The notes beneath the pieces are model-generated. The model did no database searches, was not told the origin of the DNA, and worked only from the letters and a program-made list of their open reading frames with translations. Shown here in pieces: positions 24,233 to 33,316 of a stretch of 64,000 nt of DNA. The position numbers and the translations under genes are program-made. The first letter of the stretch is position 1; the number at the start of each line of letters is the position of its first letter. Source of the stretch: Pedobacter nutrimenti (lineage in GTDB: Bacteria > Bacteroidota > Bacteroidia > Sphingobacteriales > Sphingobacteriaceae); assembly GCF_003208655.1 (NCBI RefSeq), contig NZ_QKLU01000001.1, forward strand, positions 806,001 to 870,000, given 5' to 3'.

Positions 24233-25612
24233 ATGTACAAAGCATTTTTTGTTGCCTTCACCCTTTTTCTTTCCTTTAACCTTTTTTCCTTAAGGCTTTG
24301 TGCCCAGTTTTCTTTGCCGGTGGACAGCAATACCCAAAGCCAACCGTATTTTTTCCAGTCCAGGGCTGTAAAAATGTCTATTGTCCCTGTTTTGTTTTTC
24401 GCTGGTACGGCAGCCACCTGGAGCGCCAGGAAAGATGTAAGAGAGCTTCGCAACCGTTATATCCCAACCTTTAGGTATCATTTTGACGATTACCTTCAAT
24501 ATGCCCCTGCAGTTACTGTTTTTGCTTTAAATGCTGCAGGGGTAAAAGGGAAACACAAAACGGGAAGGACACTGGTGTCTTATGGTTTTTCAGCAGCCAT
24601 TATGGCTGCTTTGGTCAATACCATTAAACACACCACAAAAATAGAGCGTCCCGATGGCAGTGCCAACAATTCCTTTCCTTCTGGTCATACGGCCAATTCC
24701 TTTATGAATGCTACTTTTTTACATGAGGAATATGGCACTTTCCGCTCTCCATTATATAGCATTGGTGCCTATACGGCGGCTACGGCTACCGCTGTTGGCC
24801 GGCAACTCAACAACAGACACTGGGTTTCCGATGTACTGGCCGGAGCTGGAATAGGTATTTTGTCTACGGAGCTTGGTTATTATATCGCTGAAAAGATTTT
24901 TAAAGACAAACAGGAAAATTTCAAACCGGCGCGCCGCATAACGGTCCAGGACCACCCCAGCTTCATAGAACTTAAAATGGGTTATGCGCTTGCACTTGGC
25001 ACAGATCTTTCTTCACCTTCCAGTGAGCTTTATGCAAAAACCGGCTTCAACTTCGGCGCTGAAGGTGCCTGGTTTTTTCATAAAAACATAGGTATTGGCG
25101 GCGACTTTTCTTTTTCCAGTTTTCCCATTAACGACAGCAACCTGAACATCGAAGATCCCGAGCTGCTGCAAATCAGTAACGGACACTATACCCAACCGGT
25201 GGGTATACGTTACCTGCATGCCGGTCCGTTTTTTAGCCTCCCATTACCCAACCGCTGGTTTGTTACCGCGAAACTAAACGCAGGTACAGCCGCAGGGGTA
25301 CCTGGGCAAATTATTTTTAGGCTCAAACCGGAATACCAGGAAGTTTTCCAAGCCAAAGAACTCCCCCTTTTCCGTTATAAACCGGAAACCGTTTTCAGCT
25401 GGTCTGCCGGCCTGGGCATACAAAAGCAAATCCGGCAAAATTTGGGTGTAAAAGCTTATGTCAGCTATTTTGATTCGGACAATACCTTTTCCCTTGCTGC
25501 TTTAAATGATGTAGATGACCAGGGACATGCTCATTTTCTAAAACTGGGCCGGGAAAAAATAAAATTCAATCACCTGACCTTCGGCCTGGGACTCACCGCC
25601 TATTTGTGGTAA
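24233..25612 (+). CDS. PAP2-family phosphatase with C-terminal barrel-like domain
   Basis: A signal sequence (residues 1-24) is followed by a PAP2 domain with all three motifs: KHTTKIERPDGS, PSGHTANSF and NNRHWVSDVLAGAGIG. These are the acid phosphatase / lipid phosphatase residues. From residue about 235 to 459 the protein changes to alternating hydrophobic strands ending in aromatic residues (NHLTFGLGLTAYLW), as in outer-membrane barrels. The enzyme may thus sit at the outer membrane and remove phosphate from lipid A, undecaprenyl or other lipid phosphates. Substrate is not known. Confidence 0.82.
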   Translation: MYKAFFVAFTLFLSFNLFSLRLCAQFSLPVDSNTQSQPYFFQSRAVKMSIVPVLFFAGTAATWSARKDVRELRNRYIPTFRYHFDDYLQYAPAVTVFALNAAGVKGKHKTGRTLVSYGFSAAIMAALVNTIKHTTKIERPDGSANNSFPSGHTANSFMNATFLHEEYGTFRSPLYSIGAYTAATATAVGRQLNNRHWVSDVLAGAGIGILSTELGYYIAEKIFKDKQENFKPARRITVQDHPSFIELKMGYALALGTDLSSPSSELYAKTGFNFGAEGAWFFHKNIGIGGDFSFSSFPINDSNLNIEDPELLQISNGHYTQPVGIRYLHAGPFFSLPLPNRWFVTAKLNAGTAAGVPGQIIFRLKPEYQEVFQAKELPLFRYKPETVFSWSAGLGIQKQIRQNLGVKAYVSYFDSDNTFSLAALNDVDDQGHAHFLKLGREKIKFNHLTFGLGLTAYLW

Positions 25613-25714
25613 AATAAAGGCTTGTAACATCCCCATTGTATCCGGGTCTAAAAGAAAAGAGGAAAACATTTTCTTCTTGAAACCGTTATGTAGTAAACCT
25701 CAAATTTTAAAACT

Positions 25715-25921
25715 ATGGGACTATTAAAAACAGCATTAATCGGAGCCGCAGTATATGGCGCCATTAAATATATCACCAAAAAAGATGCTTATGGAAGGTC
25801 CATCGCAGACGACATCAGGGACAAAGCCCCTGAATGGATGGATAAGGCCAAAAATTTTAAAAAAGACATGCAGGGAAAATACAGGGAATTTACTGATGAG
25901 TATTACGAAGTAAAACCGTGA
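25715..25921 (+). CDS. Small YtxH-like protein
   Basis: The 68 residues begin MGLLKTALIGAAVYGAIKYI, a single short hydrophobic segment, and continue with a charged helical tail (EWMDKAKNFKKDMQGKYREF). This is the pattern of YtxH-domain stress proteins, membrane-associated through the N-terminus. Its TGA stop is part of the long palindromic terminator shared with the symporter gene. Confidence 0.65.
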   Translation: MGLLKTALIGAAVYGAIKYITKKDAYGRSIADDIRDKAPEWMDKAKNFKKDMQGKYREFTDEYYEVKP

Positions 25922-25963
25922 TCAAACAAAAAGGGTGCTTAAAGCACCCTTTTTGTTTGATCA
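25919..25963. terminator. 45-base near-perfect palindromic bidirectional terminator
   Basis: Two 22-base arms (25919-25940 and 25942-25963) are exact reverse complements around a single A. The core AAAAAGGGTGCTT / AAGCACCCTTTTT is a classic hairpin with T-tract in both directions. The left edge is the YtxH stop codon, and the right arm encodes the last residues of the convergent symporter (FDQTKRVL). Confidence 0.88.
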
Positions 25964-27222
25964 AATTCCGTTCTCGGTTTCTCAAATTCTACAACAGCTT
26001 TATACTGCTTTATATCAATTTCATTTTCACTTTTGGAAACCACGATCGCCGCTACAGTATTGCCGATCACATTCACCAGCGCCCGGCCCTCGCTCATAAA
26101 CCGGTCTACACCTACCAGTACCGCCAAACCTTCCAGCGGTATAATTTTTAAAGCCGTCAGTGTAGAGGTCAGGACCAGAAAACCGCTCCCGGTAACCCCT
26201 GCTGCGCCCTTACTGGTGAGCAAAAGAATTCCGATCACGCTCAGCTGCTGGGCAAGGGTCATCTCTATATGAAAAAGCTGCGCCAGAAAAATCACGCTCA
26301 AACTCAGGTATATACTGGTCCCGTCCAGGTTAAAACTATAGCCAGCCGGTATAATAAGGCCTACTGTACTCTTGTTACAACCTGCTCTTTCCAGCTTTTC
26401 CATTAAATTGGGCAACACAGGTTCACTGCTGCTGGCCCCCAGTACAATTAAAAGTTCAGCCTTAATATAGCCCAGTAAACGCCATAAACTAAAGCCATTA
26501 TACTTCATAATCAGGTACAGCACAACAAAAATAAACAGTAGACCGGTCAGGTAAAACGTAGCCATTAGTTTTCCAAGCACGACCAGGGTTGCAAAGCCGA
26601 ACTTTCCTATGGTATAAGCCATTCCGCCAAAAGCCCCTATAGGACTGATCCTGATGACCATATGAAGAATATTAAACAATACTTTGTTGAGTTTATCAAA
26701 AGAGTGCAGCACAGATTTTCCGGCCGCTCCCATTTTACTCAGTGCAACAGCAAAAAGAACTGCAAAAAGCAGTACTTGTATAATTTCGCCTTTGGCAAAG
26801 GCTTCCACTACATTTCCTGGTACAATATGCACAATAAACTCTTTCCAGTCGATGCCTTCGGTAGTTGTTTTAACCCCTGCATGGGCGGCTTCTGCAGCCA
26901 GTAAATCTTTGTTTACACCTTTGCCAGGCTGGATCACGTTACCCATCACCAGTCCAATAATAATGGCCAGTGTGGTTACAACTTCAAAATAGATCAGGCC
27001 TTTTACCCCGGCCCGGCCCACTTTTTTCAGGTCACCCGCACCGGCTATACCAAGTACAATTGAAAAAAAGATCACCGGTGCAATGATCATTTTAATCAGG
27101 TTGATAAATATTTCACTGATCATTTTTGCCACAGGTGCAAAAGCAGGAAAGAAATAGCCTGCAACAACACCCAAAAAGATGCCAATCAGGACTTGTACAT
27201 ATAATATTTTCAGATATTTCAT
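25939..27222 (-). CDS. Dicarboxylate/amino acid:cation symporter (DAACS family)
   Basis: The 427-residue protein has eight membrane helices and two re-entrant loops. The family signatures are visible as GLIIPAGYSFNLDGTSIYLSL (the NxDGT substrate/cation block) and SKGAAGVTGSGFLVLTSTL (the serine-rich HP1/HP2-type motif). It imports C4-dicarboxylates, glutamate or aspartate with protons or sodium across the inner membrane. The C-terminus is encoded inside the terminator palindrome. It is transcribed alone from a promoter in the 27.2-27.5 kb gap. Confidence 0.92.
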   Translation of the reverse strand: MKYLKILYVQVLIGIFLGVVAGYFFPAFAPVAKMISEIFINLIKMIIAPVIFFSIVLGIAGAGDLKKVGRAGVKGLIYFEVVTTLAIIIGLVMGNVIQPGKGVNKDLLAAEAAHAGVKTTTEGIDWKEFIVHIVPGNVVEAFAKGEIIQVLLFAVLFAVALSKMGAAGKSVLHSFDKLNKVLFNILHMVIRISPIGAFGGMAYTIGKFGFATLVVLGKLMATFYLTGLLFIFVVLYLIMKYNGFSLWRLLGYIKAELLIVLGASSSEPVLPNLMEKLERAGCNKSTVGLIIPAGYSFNLDGTSIYLSLSVIFLAQLFHIEMTLAQQLSVIGILLLTSKGAAGVTGSGFLVLTSTLTALKIIPLEGLAVLVGVDRFMSEGRALVNVIGNTVAAIVVSKSENEIDIKQYKAVVEFEKPRTEFDQTKRVL

Positions 27223-27586
27223 ATGCTACAGGGTTTTAAGGTTAAACTCAATGGCATACAATTGGGCAATAGAGGAAAAATCCCCTTAGTGGCGTGGTTG
27301 GTCATGTTTGGTTAATAGGTTTATTATTTACAATTGGTTGGCTAAATATAAAGGGCCAGTCCCCAAAATTGAAACAGCAAAGCCATTAAGAATTTTATGT
27401 TCTATTTTCGGAAAAGATATTCTTTTTTTCGGAAAACAGCATAATAAATTAAAAATCAAATACTTAATACTATTAATGCTAAAAACCTGCAGCTGTCCTT
27501 TGGTCGGGGGAATTTCAAATAATTGGCTAACTTAGACATTCTGTTTATACAACCAGGCCAGCAAACAACTGGCACAAACCAGCAAA
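27223..27586. other. Intergenic stretch with two spaced TTTTCGGAAAA repeats
   Basis: No convincing gene lies in this 364-base gap between divergent genes. The 11-base sequence TTTTCGGAAAA occurs at 27405-27415 and again at 27426-27436, exactly 21 bases or two helical turns apart, which is typical of tandem protein-binding sites. TTGG-x-x-GGCTAA-like stretches occur near 27340 and 27520. A minus-strand TATATTTA near 27350 could be the -7 element of the symporter gene. Confidence 0.4.
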
Positions 27587-28780
27587 ATGAAACTAAAAAC
27601 CGGTAAAGATGAAATCGTTTATTTACTCACCAAAGTTTTTAAAAAATATGAAATTTCAACCGGGCAGGCCCTGGTGCTGAATACCAACCGGAAAAACTAC
27701 GAGGAACTTGCAAAAGTACTCAGCAAAATCAGCAATGAGCTTCCCAATACCTCGCAGCTTCTCCACCACGATCCTTATCCACCTGAAAGAAACACCCAGA
27801 AACTGGAATACCCCTATTTAAAATATGACATTACCGGCGGGCAAATTAAAGATGCCTACACCGGTATGGTTTCCAATCCCCGCCCCTTTCTGGTAGATGC
27901 CTGTTACATCTATTTGTATGGAATAGGCAGAAAAGGTTTTCAGGAAAACCCATTGGATCAGCAATTGCTGGAAAAACCCATAGCGCAACCGAATCATTCC
28001 TCCAGCCGTTTTCCCTTGAGAAAAATGCTCAGGCAACAAAAAAAAGCCAGTCTGATTTGCATTTCTCTTCTTTTTCTTCTGCTGATGATGACGGCAACGG
28101 GCTGGTTTTTAAGTCATCAAACCTGGGAAAACTTAAAAAAAGACCTCAAAATCCTGCCTTATAATCCTTCCAAAGCAGAAATTGACCATATGGAAGGCCT
28201 TTGGATGGTTTATATAGGTTCTCCCCAGGCCAGGAGTTCAGACAGCAGCAGGTACCACATGGCCGTTACCAATATGGTCGATGTCCGTTTCAAAAACGGT
28301 TATTTTACTTTCAACCGTTATGGCGCAAATTTTAACCATTCCGGCTATATGCAGTTTGAAAATAAAGACCTTCTCTCTATTCATTCTTACCTGAAAAACA
28401 ATACTGGCAAAATTGAATCACCACGTCTCTCGCTAATGAGGCTCGACAAGGGCAAAAAAGACTTTGTGGTCCTGTCCACTTCCTGGAATTTTGAAGCCGG
28501 AAATAAAAATGACCTAATTGGTATCCGGGAAGTTTATGTTAAACTGGGCAAAGGTGGTCAGGTAGAGGAAATTATCAATACCCTTGAAAACAGCAGCTGC
28601 AAATGCAAAATTATCCGCTGGGAACATCAGGGACAACATCAGGATTTTTACCTGAAAAATATTTTTATTGATTCTTTAAAAGACCTGCGGCTGAAAACCC
28701 TGCTTGATGAAAACAGTATTCTTCTGCGAGAACCGGGCAATGGGATTATCCTTAGACAACCGCCAGGCCCAGTTCACTGA
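27587..28780 (+). CDS. Single-pass membrane protein of unknown function
   Basis: The first 145 residues are soluble and charged (KLKTGKDEIVYLLTKVFKKYEISTG), then one membrane helix (about residues 153-175, ASLICISLLFLLLMMTATGWFL) leads to a domain of about 220 residues on the other side. The outer part has a beta-rich look (GLWMVYIGSPQARSSDSSRYH, YFTFNRYGANFNHSGYMQF). The layout resembles a transmembrane sensor or anchor, but no family is recognised. It appears to stand alone. Confidence 0.6.
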   Translation: MKLKTGKDEIVYLLTKVFKKYEISTGQALVLNTNRKNYEELAKVLSKISNELPNTSQLLHHDPYPPERNTQKLEYPYLKYDITGGQIKDAYTGMVSNPRPFLVDACYIYLYGIGRKGFQENPLDQQLLEKPIAQPNHSSSRFPLRKMLRQQKKASLICISLLFLLLMMTATGWFLSHQTWENLKKDLKILPYNPSKAEIDHMEGLWMVYIGSPQARSSDSSRYHMAVTNMVDVRFKNGYFTFNRYGANFNHSGYMQFENKDLLSIHSYLKNNTGKIESPRLSLMRLDKGKKDFVVLSTSWNFEAGNKNDLIGIREVYVKLGKGGQVEEIINTLENSSCKCKIIRWEHQGQHQDFYLKNIFIDSLKDLRLKTLLDENSILLREPGNGIILRQPPGPVH

Positions 28781-28843
28781 TTTTGTCTCTAAAGCCCCTC
28801 TTTTTTGTCCTGAATGCCCGTCTTTTTAAGCATAAAAAGACAC

Positions 28844-28851
28844 TATCTTTG
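28844..28851 (+). promoter_or_regulatory. -7 element of the GyrI-like gene
   Basis: TATCTTTG matches TAnnTTTG and lies 41 bases before the ATG at 28892. No clear TTG is seen at the expected -33 distance. Confidence 0.4.
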
Positions 28852-28891
28852 AATACAACAAAAAAGGTTTGGATCCTAAATAGCAAAAGGT

Positions 28892-29329
28892 ATGACAACA
28901 GAAACATATCATATAGAAAAAGATATTCAGGTGATCTGTGTGACCGCAAAATCCTTTCCAGATGGCATTCAGGAAGCTTTTCAACAGTTAAATGAGGTTT
29001 TGCCGGAACCAAAAGACAGAACAAATTATGGTTTATCCCGTCCCCAGGGCGCTGGCATCGTATACAAAGCTGCCGCTGCTGAGCTTTACCCGGGTGAAGC
29101 CCAGGCTTTAAACTGTTCTTCCATGCAAATCAAAAAAGGCAGGTACATCAGTACCGTTATCGAAAATTTTATGGACAAGCCCCAGGCCATTGGACTTGCC
29201 TTTCAGAAGATGCTGGAGAATCCTGGTATCCTTGATCCAGATGCTTATTGCGTGGAAATTTATTTTAACCCCGAACAGGGCTGTAGGATCAGAGATGTAA
29301 GGTGTATGATCCGGTTAAAGGATCAATAA
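28892..29329 (+). CDS. GyrI-like / effector-binding-domain protein
   Basis: The 145 residues match the stand-alone small-molecule-binding domain of GyrI/SbmC and BmrR-type regulators. It starts with a beta strand (DIQVICVTAKSFPDGIQEAF), has the central YPGEAQALNCSSMQIKKGRYISTVIEN block and ends YCVEIYFNPEQGCRIRDVRC. Such proteins bind hydrophobic compounds in the cytosol and some protect gyrase. No DNA-binding domain is present. Confidence 0.65.
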   Translation: MTTETYHIEKDIQVICVTAKSFPDGIQEAFQQLNEVLPEPKDRTNYGLSRPQGAGIVYKAAAAELYPGEAQALNCSSMQIKKGRYISTVIENFMDKPQAIGLAFQKMLENPGILDPDAYCVEIYFNPEQGCRIRDVRCMIRLKDQ

Positions 29330-29407
29330 AGAAGGAAAGAATTTTCTTTTTTTAATTTCTGGTACGGCTTTAGTTAGTATTTCAAAATCTAAACAGGGAT
29401 TTTGATT

Positions 29408-31318
29408 ATGGAAATAGCTGAAAAATCGGGGTTGACTGCCGACATGTTGAAAGTATTTGAAACCTTGCCCAATATGTACCTGATCCTTTCCCCTGATCTG
29501 ATGATATTAACCGCAAGTCAGGCTTATTTAACAGCAGTGAACAAAAAGAGCACTGATGTACAGGGGAAATTTATTTTTGATGTTTTTTACCAGGACAACG
29601 ATATGCCTGGTCTTACAGATATCCAGACTTCCCTCCAACAGGTATTGCATACTAAAAAAGCCCATCAACTTCCTGTAACCAGGTACGATCTGCCAGACCC
29701 AGCCGATAAACAGCGCTTACTGGAACGTTACTGGTTGAGTTCACATACCCCAGTATTAAATACAGATGGTCAAATCAGCTACATCATCCATCAAACGGAA
29801 AATGTAACAGACCTGATTTTTACAGAACATAAAGCAAAAGCGGTACTCCGGCCCCCCTCGAATGAAATGACACTTTCAGAACAGCGTTTTGCATTTCTGC
29901 TCAATGCCATGCCTCAGCAGGTCTGGACCGCCAGGCCCGATGGAACCCTGGATTATGTCAATGAATTCAGCTGCACCTATTTTGGAAAGGACATCAATTA
30001 CATTACAGACCACGGCTGGCAGGCTTTTGTACACCCGCAGGACATCGACGCCTGTCTGAAAACCTGGCAGACTGCCCTGGAAACGGGCAAAGAATACATG
30101 GTTGAATTCAGGCTTCAAATGCATACCGGGGCCTACAAATGGCATCTGGGAAGGGCTGTCCCCTTAATTGAAAACGGCCAGACCACCTTATGGCTTGGGA
30201 CCAATATCAACATTGACCTGCAAAAAAATAATGAGCAAAAAAAAGATGAGTTTTTATCCATTGCCAGCCATGAGCTCAAAACACCCTTAACCAGTATCAA
30301 GGCGTTCAATCAACTGATGCAACGGACCAGCGATCCGGAAAAATTAAACAGTTTTATCCATAAATCTGCAGAACGGATATTTCGCCTGGAAAAACTCATC
30401 AATGACCTTCTGGATGTGACCAGGATCAATGCTGGCAAAATGATTTATAATCTGGAGGAATTTAACTTTTCGCAAATGCTCAGGGACAGTATTGAAAGTG
30501 TACAATATACTTCTCCTTCCCATCAAATCAGTCTGGAATGTGAAAATGAGGTCCTATATACCGGAGACCGGTTCAGGATCGAGCAGGTGGTCAATAATTT
30601 TCTGACCAACGCTATTAAATACTCTCCGGGAGCAGATAAAATACTCGTCAAAAGTAGTATACAGCTCCAGAACATTATTCTTTCCGTACAGGACTTTGGT
30701 ATAGGGATTCCGGAACAGGAACTCGACCGACTGTTCGAAAGGTATTACCGGGCAGACAATTCTGCCATGCGCTTTGAAGGTCTTGGCCTTGGGCTTTTCA
30801 TTTCTTCAGAAATCTTAAAAGGACACCAGGGTTCCTTCTGGATTGAAAGCGAACCAGATCAGGGTTCTACTTTTTATTTCCGTCTTCCGCTTCCCTCACC
30901 GGAAAATGTAGGGCCAGAAGCCAATGAAAACCATTTTTACAAAGACAATACCATTAGCATTACTTATAATCCAGACAAGCAGCGTCTTGAGGTAGACTGG
31001 TTGGGCTTTCAAAATTTAGAAACCGTACAACATGGTTGTCAGCTCCTGGCGGACAGGCTACAAAAAACTAAAGTCCATAAAATCCTCAATGACAACAATC
31101 ATGTTTTAGGAACCTGGTCTGAGGCTTCTGAATGGGTTGGAAAAAGTGGTTTCCCCATGCTAGAAAAGTCTGGCCTTCAATATTTTGCCTGGGTCTTCTC
31201 TCCTATTGCTTTTAGTCAGCTTTCGGCCAGAAAGAGTGTAGACATTGCAGAAGGTAATGTCATTACCCAACTTTTCACAGACCTTCCTTCAGCAAGGAAA
31301 TGGCTGGATAGTAAATAG
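29408..31318 (+). CDS. PAS-PAS sensor histidine kinase with extra C-terminal domain
   Basis: I start at MEIAEKSG; a TTG two codons upstream is also possible. Two PAS domains span about residues 15-130 and 165-275. HisKA has the phospho-acceptor in SIASHELKTPLTSIKAF. The ATPase region has NNFLTNAIKYSP (N box), DFGIGIPEQELDRLFERYY (G1) and GLGLGLFISSEI (G2). After the kinase core, residues about 510-636 form another domain (RLEVDWLGFQNLETVQHGC...) that resembles stand-alone SpoIIAA/STAS-like Bacteroidota proteins. There are no membrane helices, so it senses a cytosolic signal. No response regulator is adjacent. Confidence 0.88.
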   Translation: MEIAEKSGLTADMLKVFETLPNMYLILSPDLMILTASQAYLTAVNKKSTDVQGKFIFDVFYQDNDMPGLTDIQTSLQQVLHTKKAHQLPVTRYDLPDPADKQRLLERYWLSSHTPVLNTDGQISYIIHQTENVTDLIFTEHKAKAVLRPPSNEMTLSEQRFAFLLNAMPQQVWTARPDGTLDYVNEFSCTYFGKDINYITDHGWQAFVHPQDIDACLKTWQTALETGKEYMVEFRLQMHTGAYKWHLGRAVPLIENGQTTLWLGTNINIDLQKNNEQKKDEFLSIASHELKTPLTSIKAFNQLMQRTSDPEKLNSFIHKSAERIFRLEKLINDLLDVTRINAGKMIYNLEEFNFSQMLRDSIESVQYTSPSHQISLECENEVLYTGDRFRIEQVVNNFLTNAIKYSPGADKILVKSSIQLQNIILSVQDFGIGIPEQELDRLFERYYRADNSAMRFEGLGLGLFISSEILKGHQGSFWIESEPDQGSTFYFRLPLPSPENVGPEANENHFYKDNTISITYNPDKQRLEVDWLGFQNLETVQHGCQLLADRLQKTKVHKILNDNNHVLGTWSEASEWVGKSGFPMLEKSGLQYFAWVFSPIAFSQLSARKSVDIAEGNVITQLFTDLPSARKWLDSK

Positions 31319-31421
31319 AAAGGCCCCGACTTACTTTTTTGTTAGTTCCATACAATGGGCTGTACAGGCCTGCAGATTAAAAAAGGGCACTTAGTTTTGC
31401 TGCCAGGAACAACAAAAGAAA

Positions 31422-32588
31422 ATGACAAAAAGAATAGCCTATGTAGGATGCCTGGGTGTAATTGGCATCATCAGTACTGAATTCGGCGTAATTGGCATCT
31501 TGCCACAAATCGCCGCCCATTATCACATCACTATAGACAAAGCGGGCCTGCTTTTAAGTGCTTTTGCCCTGGTCATTGCTTTAACCGGTCCTTTTATGAC
31601 CCTGGTCACTTCGGGTTACGACCGAAAAAAACTCATGTACAGCGCCATTGCTGTTTTCCTGATCACCGGTGTGGTATCGGCCATGGCGCCCCCATTCTGG
31701 CTGCTGGTCCTGGTTAGAATTTTACCTGCTTTTTTACAACCCGTATACATTTCCAATGCCATTGCAGCAGCAGTTTCCAGCGGTCATAAGAAACAAGAAC
31801 ACCAGCTTATGGGCATTGTACTTGGTGGTATTGCCATTTCTATGGTCACTACAGTTCCCTTTGCCACCTATATAGCTAGTATCTTTACCTGGAAGGCTTC
31901 TTTTATTGTTCAGACCTTTATCAGTGCAATGGCTTTTATTGCCATTCTGAAATTTATGCCGCCCATGCCCAGCCAGCAAAAGAAATCCTTTGGCAGCCAG
32001 CTAAAAATATTACGCATTCCGGCATTTCTAATCAGTGTGGCCATGAATTTCTTTATGATCTCTGCCTGGTTTTCCACGTACAGCTATTTTGCAGATTACC
32101 TGGGTAAAGCCAAAGAAATGGACCCTCAAATGGTGAGTTATATGTTGTTCTTATTTGGGCTTACCGGAATCGTTTCCAACTGGGTGGCGGGCAAAATGCT
32201 CGGAAAAAGTATCCCTAAAACCACGGCCTTTTTCCTCACTGGGACAATCCTGATCCCCATTGCCCTTTTTTATTCAGGAGCCAATACCTGGACAACGATT
32301 GCTGTAATTGCTTTATGGGGTTTTATGTATGCGCCTTGTTTTCTCAATGCGGCCGCTTACATGATTTCAGCTGCACCGGGTGCCCTTGAATTTGCCAATA
32401 GCCTGGCCGTATCCTTTGGCAATCTTGGTGTTACTACCGGAACTTTCCTGAGCGGACTGGTCATTGCCCGACAAGGTATTGTTTTTGCGCCCTGGGTGGG
32501 CATGTGTTTTGGTATACTGGCCCTGCTGATGATCCTGCTCCGGACCCAGATGGAAAAAAGAAAGCTTAAGCCTCAGCTACAACATTAA
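31422..32588 (+). CDS. MFS transporter, drug/sugar efflux type (AraJ/YdhP-like)
   Basis: The 388 residues hold 12 hydrophobic helices. The start GVIGIISTEFGVIGILPQIA is the usual DHA1 N-terminus (TEF-x-x-x-G-x-LP), and TSGYDRKKLM matches the loop 2-3 motif A. The transporter exports sugars or drugs by proton antiport. TAGTTTTG at 31392-31399 is a likely -7 element. Its 3' end overlaps the convergent methyltransferase gene by 23 bases. Confidence 0.88.
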   Translation: MTKRIAYVGCLGVIGIISTEFGVIGILPQIAAHYHITIDKAGLLLSAFALVIALTGPFMTLVTSGYDRKKLMYSAIAVFLITGVVSAMAPPFWLLVLVRILPAFLQPVYISNAIAAAVSSGHKKQEHQLMGIVLGGIAISMVTTVPFATYIASIFTWKASFIVQTFISAMAFIAILKFMPPMPSQQKKSFGSQLKILRIPAFLISVAMNFFMISAWFSTYSYFADYLGKAKEMDPQMVSYMLFLFGLTGIVSNWVAGKMLGKSIPKTTAFFLTGTILIPIALFYSGANTWTTIAVIALWGFMYAPCFLNAAAYMISAAPGALEFANSLAVSFGNLGVTTGTFLSGLVIARQGIVFAPWVGMCFGILALLMILLRTQMEKRKLKPQLQH

Positions 32589-33234
32589 AGAAAATCCGTT
32601 CTACCTGCTCGCCGGTAGCGTTACTGCTTAAAGTTTCACTGTGCCTGTCTGTTTTGAGCACTTTAAACCCTGCCTGTGTGAGTAAAGCAAGCACCTGATC
32701 CAAATGATATAAATTAAAGCCAAAAGAAGTAAAAGGAAGACTTTCCATAAAATCCCGGTCTGCAAAAGTCAGGCAAAATTTCCCCCCAGGCCTTAATACC
32801 CGGTGTATTTCTTTGGCATAAACCAATGGCTCCGACCAGAAATACAAGGTATTCACTGTGAAAATTTTATCTGCATAATGATCGGCCATAGGAATGTGTG
32901 CTCCGTCAGAAAACAAAAAAAGGGCTTTCTTTTCTTCAACAGCCGCTGCATTGATTCTTGCAGCTTCCTGTACCATTGTTTGAGAAATGTCTACACCAAT
33001 GTAATGAAGTCCGCTTGCCTTTTGGAGCAAATCCTGCAGGTGGCTGGCATTTCCAGGACCAATTTCCAGGACCTGTTCCCCACTTTGAAGATCCAGCGCT
33101 GCCATACTAGCGAGCGTCATACCCGCGTTGTTCTGGGCCATTTTTTCCGCAGTCCGAATGCCTTGTTCACCTTGTGGATGGCCCAACTGCCTGGCAATTG
33201 CTTTGAGTTCTTTTTCAGTTAGTTTTTTAGACAT
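32566..33234 (-). CDS. Class I SAM-dependent methyltransferase
   Basis: The SAM-binding motif I reads VLEIGPGNASHL, with motif II at HYIGVDISQTMVQEA and motif IV near KIFTVNTLYFW; RPGGKFCLTF is the post-motif strand. The 222-residue cytosolic enzyme belongs to the UbiE/MenG-like group, with an unknown small-molecule or protein substrate. It is divergent from the lipoprotein genes at 33317. Confidence 0.85.
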   Translation of the reverse strand: MSKKLTEKELKAIARQLGHPQGEQGIRTAEKMAQNNAGMTLASMAALDLQSGEQVLEIGPGNASHLQDLLQKASGLHYIGVDISQTMVQEAARINAAAVEEKKALFLFSDGAHIPMADHYADKIFTVNTLYFWSEPLVYAKEIHRVLRPGGKFCLTFADRDFMESLPFTSFGFNLYHLDQVLALLTQAGFKVLKTDRHSETLSSNATGEQVERIFFNVVAEA

Positions 33235-33316
33235 CTTTTGTGTGAAATAAATTTTCCGGGCAATATTAATTATTATTATTAAATCTTATTACCTTTCGGA
33301 CATCTAATTTAAACCA

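Noticed and set aside
27308..27535. A 75-codon plus-strand frame in the 27.2-27.6 kb gap
   Set aside because: Its composition and Lys/Leu pattern are like A/T-rich noise, it has no signal or domain, and it lies across the likely promoter of the divergent symporter gene.
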